Shown piece after piece: positions 22,807 through 28,518 of a stretch of DNA of 28,518 bases. The notes under the pieces are model-generated. The model did not search any database and was not told the DNA's origin. It saw nothing but the letters and a program-made list of their open reading frames with translations. Made by a program: the position numbers and the translations under genes. How positions within the stretch are numbered: position 1 is the first letter of the stretch; the number at the start of each line of letters is the position of its first letter. Origin of the DNA: CAWIOX01 sp963837775. GTDB taxonomy: Bacteria > Pseudomonadota > Gammaproteobacteria > Burkholderiales > Burkholderiaceae_D. The stretch is from the NCBI GenBank assembly GCA_963837775.1, contig CAWIOX010000013.1:1-28518 (forward strand). The letters run 5' to 3'.

Positions 22807-22873
22807 AGTAATAATTATTTTTAGTCAGAATATGATTCTATTGAAAAATGCCGCCTGAAAAAACCAAGCCGAC

Positions 22874-23434
22874 TTATCGATTGGCCGGCGCAGGGTAATG
22901 TACCTCCAGAATGATCAACTCGTCCATTCCCGAGGGAGTTTTCAGCGTCACCGACTCCCCCTCATGCGCTTTGGTCAGCGCGCGCGCAACCGGGGAAATC
23001 CAGCTGATCTTACCCTGTAACGGATCGATTTCATCGATACCGACTATCGTCACCGTGACCACCTCACCGGATTGATTCTCGTATACGACAGTTGCACCAA
23101 AGAATATCTGGTCATGACCGAAATGCACACTGGGATCGACCACCTCCGCGATATCGAGTCGCTTGGTCAAAAAACGGATCCGGCGATCAATTTCACGCAA
23201 TCGCCTTTTCCCATAGATGTAATCGCCATTTTCAGAGCGATCCCCATTGCCTGCAGCCCAGGAAACAATACGCACTACCTCAGGCCGATCGACATCAATC
23301 AGATGCAGCAATTCATCTTTTATGCGCTGATGTCCGGTCGGCGTGATGTAGTTTTTAGCGCCGACAGGAATCGCCGGCGTGACCGCATCAAGCTCATCAT
23401 CTTCATCAGATTCTTTTACAAATGCTTTATTCAT
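22874..23434 (-). CDS. greB: Transcription elongation factor GreB
   Basis: Binds the RNA polymerase secondary channel and stimulates cleavage of backtracked transcripts. The protein is 186 aa, with an N-terminal acidic extension of about 25 residues, then NYITPTGHQRIKDELLHLID, the coiled-coil tip acidic residues in GDRSENGDYIYGKRRLREID, and RRIRFLTKRLDIAEVVDP. The Y-GKRRLREIDRR pattern marks GreB rather than GreA. The C-terminal FKBP-like domain contains ISWISPVARALTKAHEGE. The tRNA-Val gene lies upstream on the same strand. Confidence 0.94.
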   Translation of the reverse strand: MNKAFVKESDEDDELDAVTPAIPVGAKNYITPTGHQRIKDELLHLIDVDRPEVVRIVSWAAGNGDRSENGDYIYGKRRLREIDRRIRFLTKRLDIAEVVDPSVHFGHDQIFFGATVVYENQSGEVVTVTIVGIDEIDPLQGKISWISPVARALTKAHEGESVTLKTPSGMDELIILEVHYPAPANR

Positions 23435-23530
23435 AGCGCACTATTGTAGCGGCACTGTTCAATAGATGCCGACATTCATGAAATGCGCTCACTGAGAACA
23501 GGCCCGGCACCTCCCGAAAAGTCCAAAGAC

Positions 23531-23569
23531 AAAAAAAATCCCCCTGCCTTTGAGTGCAGGGGGATTTTT
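23531..23569 (-). terminator. Intrinsic terminator downstream of tRNA-Val
   Basis: Stem ATCCCCCTGC / GCAGGGGGAT (23539-23548 with 23556-23565 approximately), loop of about 7 nt, with eight A on the plus strand (23531-23538) forming the U-tract on the minus strand. It lies just after the 3' end of the tRNA gene. Confidence 0.9.
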
Positions 23570-23576
23570 CATGTTT

Positions 23577-23651
23577 TGGTGGTCGGTAGTGGGGTCGAAC
23601 CACTGACATCTCGCGTGTGAGGCGAGCATTCTACCGCTGAATTAACCGACC
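23577..23651 (-). tRNA. tRNA-Val (anticodon CAC)
   Basis: Read on the minus strand it folds as a cloverleaf: acceptor GGTCGGT / ACCGACC; D arm ATTC-AGCGGTA-GAAT; anticodon arm CTCGC-CTCACAC-GCGAG with anticodon CAC, decoding GUG; T arm AGTGG-TTCGACC-CCACT; discriminator A and an encoded CCA. The length is 75 nt with CCA. Confidence 0.97.
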
Positions 23652-23660
23652 AGAGCCGGC

Positions 23661-23690
23661 ATTTTAGCAGCGTTACCGGCCTTCACACAA
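23661..23690 (-). promoter_or_regulatory. Likely sigma-70 promoter of tRNA-Val
   Basis: On the minus strand TTGTGT, 18 nt, then TAAAAT, with the tRNA 5' end 9 nt after the -10 hexamer. A short inverted repeat ACTCATT-T-AATGAGT (23715-23729) just behind dnaQ separates it from that gene, though it lacks a T-run. Confidence 0.45.
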
Positions 23691-23728
23691 GCATTGCACA
23701 AGGACAAACATTGAACTCATTTAATGAG

Positions 23729-24433
23729 TCAATCCTGGCGCAACCAGACACACTCCCCCTTTGTTTGCTTATCCAGTCCGGCGAGCAGAACATCATGTTC
23801 CGCTAACTCAGCCGCGGTGGCATCTAAAACAAGGATGTCGGCAAGTTGCGCATTATCCTCAATGCTGGCGCTGTCCGTCTCAGCTTCATTGCTGGCGATA
23901 TCGATGGTAAGGCTATTCTGTCCGCGCGTCATCGCCAGGTAAACATCTGCCAGCAATTCAGCATCAAGCAAAGCGCCGTGCAGGGTCCGGTGGGCGTTAG
24001 ATATGCCATAGCGGTCACACAGCGCATCCAGCGAATTTCGCTTCCCGGGATGCAATTCCTTGGCCTGCACCAGTGTGTCGGTCACTTTCGCGACATGCTG
24101 CTCAAAGCCGGGCAAATCGAGTCGTTTGAACTCCGCATTTAAAAAGGCCAGATCGAAGGGCGCGTTATGAATGATGATTTCCGCACCGCTTACATAATCG
24201 CGCAATTCGGCAGCGATGACATTGAACTTCGGCTTATCGCTAAGGAACTCAGTAGTCAAACCATGCACTGCCAGCGCACCTTCTTCCGAGTCGCGCTCCG
24301 GATTAATGTAGTAATGCAGATTATTGCCGGTAAGGCGGCGATTGACGAGTTCCACGCAACCGATTTCGATGATGCGGTCGCCGGAACGAGGATTAAGACC
24401 CGTTGTTTCGGTATCAAGTAGGATTTGTCGCAT
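23729..24433 (-). CDS. dnaQ: DNA polymerase III epsilon subunit (3'-5' proofreading exonuclease)
   Basis: The protein is 234 aa. DEDDh exonuclease motifs: ExoI LLDTETTGLNP (near residue 5), ExoII IIHNAPFDLAFLNAEF, and ExoIII RTLHGALLDAELLADVYLAM. The C-terminal tail (ADILVLDATAAELAEHDVLL) should bind the alpha subunit and contains a plausible clamp-binding stretch, though I cannot mark the exact motif. It starts at ATG 24433, 37 nt after rnhA on the same strand. Confidence 0.96.
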   Translation of the reverse strand: MRQILLDTETTGLNPRSGDRIIEIGCVELVNRRLTGNNLHYYINPERDSEEGALAVHGLTTEFLSDKPKFNVIAAELRDYVSGAEIIIHNAPFDLAFLNAEFKRLDLPGFEQHVAKVTDTLVQAKELHPGKRNSLDALCDRYGISNAHRTLHGALLDAELLADVYLAMTRGQNSLTIDIASNEAETDSASIEDNAQLADILVLDATAAELAEHDVLLAGLDKQTKGECVWLRQD

Positions 24434-24470
24434 TGGCTATAAGGTCCAGTTGGCATTGAAATTGCGGGCA

Positions 24471-24905
24471 TCACAACACCGACTGCACGCCCAGATTGGC
24501 AAGCATGTCGGCCCGTTCATTGCCATCATGGCCGGAATGACCGCGCACCCAGCGCCATTGAATTTGATGCTTCGCCTGCGCCGCATCGAGTGCCTGCCAT
24601 AAGTCAACATTCTTGACCGGCGCCTTGGCAGCAGTTTTCCAGCCGCGTGCTTTCCAGCCCTCAATCCATTCTGTCATGCCCTTCAATACATACTGGCTGT
24701 CGGTATGCAGTACCACCTCACAGGGTCGGGTCAGCGTATTCAGGGCCTCGATCACGGCCATCAGTTCCATGCGATTGTTGGTTGTATTCAGTTCGCCGCC
24801 AAACAACTCTTTTTCACGCTCACCGGCAACAAACAACACCCCCCACCCGCCCACACCCGGATTTCCCTTGCAGGCGCCGTCAGTAAAAATTTCAACCTTA
24901 TCCAT
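24471..24905 (-). CDS. rnhA: Ribonuclease HI
   Basis: Degrades RNA in RNA:DNA hybrids. The protein is 144 aa. The active-site pattern is complete: EIFTDGACKGNPGVGGWG (first Asp), NNRMELMAVIEAL (Glu), VVLHTDSQYVLKGM (Asp), and WVRGHSGHDGNERADMLA (His and final Asp). It is located 6 nt after the methyltransferase gene and upstream of dnaQ, all co-directional. In E. coli rnhA and dnaQ are divergent; here they lie head to tail. Confidence 0.97.
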   Translation of the reverse strand: MDKVEIFTDGACKGNPGVGGWGVLFVAGEREKELFGGELNTTNNRMELMAVIEALNTLTRPCEVVLHTDSQYVLKGMTEWIEGWKARGWKTAAKAPVKNVDLWQALDAAQAKHQIQWRWVRGHSGHDGNERADMLANLGVQSVL

Positions 24906-24911
24906 ACTTAA

Positions 24912-25688
24912 TTAGTACTCTTTCTGTTGCAAATGATGAGTTTTATTAGCTACAGGCAACCCGTTTGGTATCTTTGCCATGTTTTTCGTCCACACTGGAC
25001 CGATCAGCCGCATGCCCTTGACACGTTTGATGGCCTGCACGACATACACCGCCCCGAGATAAGGCCACCATCGCTCTCCTGCCTTCTCGATAAATGCGTA
25101 ACGCTGCAGCCACTTATCGGTCGCACAAGGCGGCGCATAACAACCAAAATGCCCCCGATCAACTTCCATGTTCAATAATTTAAGCCAATCCTTCAGGCGT
25201 GACAAACTGATAAATTCGCCCTCCGGCGGCAGAAAAGAAGCACCGACCAGCCCACCCGCAAGCTGACGCAAGCCCCATAAGCTGGCCGGATTAAAGCCAC
25301 ACACGATCACCCGTCCTTCCGGGATCAGCACCCGATCAACTTCGCGCAAGACCTGATGCGGCTCGGCCGCGAACTCAAGCACATGCGGCAAGATCACCAG
25401 ATCCAAACTTTGCGAGGCAAATGGCAACTCGCTGAAATCATGCGTAACGGCGACCGGAGAACCGGGCGAAGTCAAGCGATCCATATCGGTCAGCCATTGG
25501 TGGGGCATCCGACTGGCTGCCAGCGCATTGATTTGCGGCAAGCCGATTTGCACTGCATTGAAGCCGAATATATCAGCCGTCAGCGCATCCAGCTGGGCCT
25601 GTTCCCAGGCGCGCACATAATGGCCGGGCGGCGTCTCAAGCCAGGAAGCGAGCGCTATAATGGATTTTTCGGATGACGGATCTGCCAT
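24912..25688 (-). CDS. YafS-like SAM-dependent methyltransferase
   Basis: Class I methyltransferase of 258 aa from ATG 25688 (MADPSSEKSIIALASWLETP). Methyltransf_11-like features: VTHDFSELPFASQSLDLVIL, then HVLEFAAEPHQVLREVDRVL and EGRVIVCGFNPASLWGLRQ. The glycine-rich SAM loop is degenerate (FGFNAVQIGLPQINAL), as in YafS-type proteins. The position between gloB and rnhA is that of yafS in E. coli, which supports orthology. The start is uncertain: a GTG at 25703 is in frame, with AGGGG four bases before it. In either case the 5' end overlaps that of gloB on the other strand. The substrate is unknown. Confidence 0.87.
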   Translation of the reverse strand: MADPSSEKSIIALASWLETPPGHYVRAWEQAQLDALTADIFGFNAVQIGLPQINALAASRMPHQWLTDMDRLTSPGSPVAVTHDFSELPFASQSLDLVILPHVLEFAAEPHQVLREVDRVLIPEGRVIVCGFNPASLWGLRQLAGGLVGASFLPPEGEFISLSRLKDWLKLLNMEVDRGHFGCYAPPCATDKWLQRYAFIEKAGERWWPYLGAVYVVQAIKRVKGMRLIGPVWTKNMAKIPNGLPVANKTHHLQQKEY

Positions 25689-26481
25689 GTCTGCAATACT
25701 CACCAAACCCCTGAATATATTAGCCGTGCCGGCATTTGAGGATAATTATTTATGGCTGATTCACAACGGCAGCCATGCTGCGGTTGTCGACCCAGGAGAT
25801 GCGGCACCCATTTTCAAGGCACTGGAAAATCTTCAGCTAACCTTATCCGCTATTTTACTGACACACCACCATCATGACCATATCGGTGGCGTGACTGACT
25901 TGCTGCAGCGTTTTGACGTGCCAGTATTCGGACCGCGCAACGAGAGTATCACAGCTGTCAGGCAACCGTTATCAGAAGGTGACAACGTGATCATTCCGGA
26001 ACTGGGCTTGCATATGACTGTACTGGATGTTCCGGGTCATACACTGGGCCATATCGCCTATTTTGCACAAGAGCAAGGTTGGCTCTTCTGCGGAGACACC
26101 TTGTTTGCAGGCGGTTGCGGACGCCTGTTTGAGGGCACGCCGGCGCAAATGGCCAACTCCCTTGATAAATTGGCAGCCCTGCCCGACGATACACAGGTCT
26201 ATTGCGCGCACGAATATACGCTATCCAACCTGCGCTTTGCGATGGAAGTAGAACCAGAAAATCCAGTCCTGCTCACCCGCATGCAGAACGAGCAGGCGAA
26301 ACGCAATCAAGGCATCGCGACTATTCCATCCAGCATCGGACTGGAAAAAGCCACCAACCCTTTCCTGCGGTATCGCGAACCGGCCATCGCACAACGCCTG
26401 ATGGATGCGGGCAAGCTCAATCAAAGCACGCCAGTTGCTGTTTTTGCCGCTCTGCGTGAGTGGAAAAACAATTATCGCTAA
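25687..26481 (+). CDS. gloB: Hydroxyacylglutathione hydrolase (glyoxalase II)
   Basis: Second step of methylglyoxal detoxification, converting S-D-lactoylglutathione to D-lactate and glutathione. The protein is 264 aa from ATG 25687 (MSAILTKPLNILAVPAFEDN). Metallo-beta-lactamase fold with the zinc/iron site LLTHHHHDHIGG, then DVPGHTLGHIAYF, LFCGDTLFAGGCGRLFEGTP and CAHEYTLSNLRFA. The start codon shares bases with the ATG of the divergent methyltransferase (CATG at 25686-25689), so there is no intergenic promoter. mltD follows 227 nt downstream on the same strand. Confidence 0.95.
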   Translation: MSAILTKPLNILAVPAFEDNYLWLIHNGSHAAVVDPGDAAPIFKALENLQLTLSAILLTHHHHDHIGGVTDLLQRFDVPVFGPRNESITAVRQPLSEGDNVIIPELGLHMTVLDVPGHTLGHIAYFAQEQGWLFCGDTLFAGGCGRLFEGTPAQMANSLDKLAALPDDTQVYCAHEYTLSNLRFAMEVEPENPVLLTRMQNEQAKRNQGIATIPSSIGLEKATNPFLRYREPAIAQRLMDAGKLNQSTPVAVFAALREWKNNYR

Positions 26482-26533
26482 GCAGGCAACTACCCAATTA
26501 ATCGCAATAACCACAGGTCAAACGAAAATTGGT

Positions 26534-26603
26534 GGAGTATGTGCCGAATACAGCCATTAGCCGCATATAAAATAAGGGCTTTTGAAAATACACCGTGCAG
26601 TAT
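26534..26603 (-). repeat. Composite intergenic element, copy D
   Basis: Read on the minus strand: AATAC-TGCACGGT-GTATT (ATAC..GTAT at 26603-26588), GCG beginning 24 nt after (26564-26562), and CACATACTCC with its CAT ending 49 nt after (26539). It lies between gloB and mltD, both plus strand, so as with A-C the element points against the genes. The dyad stands about 106 nt before the mltD start codon. Confidence 0.55.
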
Positions 26604-26708
26604 TATTTCAGGCGCGATTCACTCCAAATACCAAAATGTAATATCGCTTGACGCAATAAATGCCTGCTACGTACACTCTTCTGATCAACTCTATACGGCC
26701 GCGCGATA

Positions 26709-28196
26709 ATGGGCCGGAAAAATCAAACTGACTCTATGCCACGAATGACAATTTCCCCCTTGAGATTTGCCGCACTCCTGCTGATCGGTACACCCCTCGT
26801 CAGCCAGGCGAATGACCTTTCGATCTCATCTGCATTCCAGTTGCCCACAGCCAATGCGGAATACAGCGGGAGCGATAGCGCCAATGATGATCCCGTGCCG
26901 CAAGTCCTTACGATGGAAGAAATTGACATCTGGGAACGCATCCGCAAAGGTTTCAACATCCAGGATCTGGAAAACCCGCTGGTTCTGGAACAATCCAACT
27001 GGTACAGCGCACGCCCTGAATACATCCAGCGCACCACGACGCGCGCCTCGCGCTACCTGTTCCATGTGGTGCAGGAACTGGAAAAACGCGGGATGCCGAC
27101 CGAACTTGCGCTACTGCCTTTCATCGAATCGGCGTTCAACCCGGAAGCCTACTCCAGCGCCAAGGCTGCCGGCATGTGGCAATTCATTCCGACCACCGGC
27201 CTGATGTTCAAGCTCAAGCAGACGATGTTCAAGGATGAGCGCCGCGATGTGCTCGCCTCCACCACTGCCGCCTTGAATTACCTGGAGAAACTGTACGGCA
27301 TGTTCGGCGACTGGCAACTTGCTCTGGCTGCCTACAACTGGGGCGAAGGTTCGGTGCAGCGCGCGATCAAGAAAAATGAGGCCGCCGGCAAACCAACCGA
27401 TTTCAACAGCCTGTCGGCACTGATGCCTGCCGAGACGCGCAATTACGTACCGAAATTGCAGGCAGTCAAAAATATCATCGCGCATCCGGATCAATACGGC
27501 ATCAACCTGCCGAAGGTCGAAAATCAGCCGTACTTCGTCACAATCGGCAAAACCCGCGATATCGACATCAAGATCGCCGCCCAACTGGCCGAGTTGTCAG
27601 TCACCGAATTCAAGGCGTTGAACCCGCAATTCAATCGCCCGGTCATCACCGGCGGTGACAAGACAAAAATCCTGATGCCACAAGCCAATGCGGAAAAATT
27701 CAAAACCAATCTGGCAAAGTGGAACCGTCCTCTTTCATCATGGACTTCGCACACCGTCAGCAAACGGGAGCGGATCGAGAATATTGCGAAGATGTTCAGC
27801 ACGCTGCCCGAAATCCTGCGCGAGGTAAACCATATCCCGCCGAAGATGCTGCTGCAGGCCGGCTCCACCATCCTGGTACCGAAAGCCTCGGAAGCACCCG
27901 CCAAGGACATCGCACCCGAGGTGCTGGACAACGCGGTTATTGCACTCGCACCCGATGTACCTGACACGAAACGCATCTATGTAAAAGTGGGGAAACGTGA
28001 CAACCTGGCATCCATCGCCAGCCGCTACAAAGTCAGCATTGCACAACTTAAATCATGGAACAGCCTGAGCCGGGATAGCGTCAGCAAGGGTCAAAGCCTG
28101 CGGCTGCAGGTACCGTTCTCAATAAGCAGCAAAGTCGGCGGTCACCTGAAAGCCCCTGCCGGCCGGAAGTTGATCTCGAAACGCCACAAACGCTAA
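26709..28196 (+). CDS. mltD: Membrane-bound lytic murein transglycosylase D
   Basis: Cleaves peptidoglycan glycan strands with 1,6-anhydro product formation, in the periplasm. The protein is 495 aa from ATG 26709; ATG 26736 and 26745 are also possible and none has a clear ribosome binding site. A signal sequence is present (SPLRFAALLLIGTPLVSQA), without an obvious lipobox cysteine, unlike E. coli MltD. SLT domain about residues 120-270: LLPFIESAFNPEAYSSAKAA (catalytic Glu140), GMWQFIPTTG, AAYNWGEGSVQRAI and NYVPKLQAVKNI. Two LysM domains follow, about 344-393 and 420-468 (VKVGKRDNLASIASRYKVSI). The C-terminus is basic (GRKLISKRHKR). A hairpin follows the stop. Confidence 0.95.
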   Translation: MGRKNQTDSMPRMTISPLRFAALLLIGTPLVSQANDLSISSAFQLPTANAEYSGSDSANDDPVPQVLTMEEIDIWERIRKGFNIQDLENPLVLEQSNWYSARPEYIQRTTTRASRYLFHVVQELEKRGMPTELALLPFIESAFNPEAYSSAKAAGMWQFIPTTGLMFKLKQTMFKDERRDVLASTTAALNYLEKLYGMFGDWQLALAAYNWGEGSVQRAIKKNEAAGKPTDFNSLSALMPAETRNYVPKLQAVKNIIAHPDQYGINLPKVENQPYFVTIGKTRDIDIKIAAQLAELSVTEFKALNPQFNRPVITGGDKTKILMPQANAEKFKTNLAKWNRPLSSWTSHTVSKRERIENIAKMFSTLPEILREVNHIPPKMLLQAGSTILVPKASEAPAKDIAPEVLDNAVIALAPDVPDTKRIYVKVGKRDNLASIASRYKVSIAQLKSWNSLSRDSVSKGQSLRLQVPFSISSKVGGHLKAPAGRKLISKRHKR

Positions 28197-28456
28197 CCTC
28201 CTCTCCACTACGGATCGCAGCAATGAGCCCCCTCATTGCTGCGGCAGTCCGACAACAAGCAACCTGGTCAGCCCCCGTGGCGCCGGTTGAGCGCCTTTCT
28301 GCCCCCTGACTCTGCCCGCCCCGCAACATTTGCTGCATTGCACACTATTGCTGCGAGGCCATAGCAACTCAAATGCCATGCGCCTCTGCATTAATAATTT
28401 GCTTTAACTCAAGTGAATCTGCAGACTTATTGATTAGAATATGCGGAATTTCCATA
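28197..28456. other. Spacer downstream of mltD
   Basis: About 260 nt with no gene. A perfect hairpin (28216-28243) lies 20 nt after mltD; the rest is unremarkable until AT-rich sequence (from about 28390) ahead of a possible reading frame at 28457. Confidence 0.6.
28216..28243 (+). terminator. Hairpin after mltD, possible terminator without U-tract
   Basis: Stem CGCAGCAATGAG / CTCATTGCTGCG, 12 bp perfect, loop CCCC. There is no T-run on either side, so it may protect the 3' end or work with Rho rather than being a classical intrinsic terminator. Confidence 0.45.
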
Positions 28457-28518
28457 ATGCAACACTATCTGCCTTATGAAAATGCAATGACTGACACTGT
28501 CAGCAACTGCCCGATATA
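28457..28518 (+). CDS. Possible start of a gene, cut by window edge
   Basis: An open frame from ATG 28457 (MQHYLPYENAMTDTVSNCPI) runs to the window end; a second in-frame ATG at 28487 is an equally good start. There is no strong ribosome binding site, and TAGAAT at about 28435 could be a -10. Twenty residues are too few to assign a family, and the frame may be chance. Confidence 0.3.
   Translation, partial: MQHYLPYENAMTDTVSNCPI

Overview
The window looks like the chromosome of a moderate-GC betaproteobacterium, most likely of the family Oxalobacteraceae (Herminiimonas/Collimonas/Herbaspirillum-like). This is inferred from the block yicC-gmk-rpoZ-spoT, the greB/tRNA-Val/dnaQ/rnhA/methyltransferase/gloB/mltD block, a DUF3422 protein and chemoreceptors with the QLGGEP-type juxtamembrane sequence. 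No database search was possible. I see no insertion sequence, integrase, CRISPR array or prophage.

Layout. (1) 1-5.2 kb, minus strand: a chemoreceptor cut by the window edge, a complete chemoreceptor, and a LivK-type amino-acid-binding protein, separated by two long spacers. The spacers are diverged copies of each other. One carries the last codons of a lost livK paralogue and the other carries a decayed GGDEF-domain relic. (2) 5.4-12.4 kb, accessory: an Lrp/AsnC regulator divergent from livK, an 82-aa orphan, a CapA-like metallophosphoesterase coupled to a small secreted protein, a MoaD/ThiS-like ubiquitin-fold protein ending in Gly-Gly coupled to a BNR-repeat beta-propeller, a 121-aa orphan, an RraA-like protein, and an MFS transporter with a divergent AraC regulator. 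(3) 12.4-17.1 kb, minus strand, housekeeping and signalling: hemW, rdgB, rph, a PP2C phosphatase and a Ser/Thr kinase. (4) 17.1-21.4 kb, plus strand: yicC, gmk, rpoZ and spoT, serving RNA turnover, guanine nucleotides, transcription and the stringent response. (5) 21.4-25.7 kb, minus strand: DUF3422, greB, tRNA-Val(CAC), dnaQ, rnhA and a YafS-like methyltransferase. Divergent from it are gloB and mltD (plus strand, 25.7-28.2 kb). A last plus-strand reading frame may begin at 28457.

The most unusual signal is not a gene. Five intergenic segments (about 1311, 3856, 9597, 18082 and 26534) share a composite element: an ATAC-N8-GTAT dyad, a GCG 24 nt after it, and a CATAC(C/T)C box whose CAT ends 49 nt after it. 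The spacing is identical in four copies and one base longer in the fifth. I do not recognise it. Candidate explanations are a regulator's operator/promoter, a small structured RNA, or a small dispersed repeat. The second candidate novelty is the two-gene MoaD-like/BNR-propeller unit, in which the Shine-Dalgarno sequence of the second gene also encodes the C-terminal Gly-Gly of the first.
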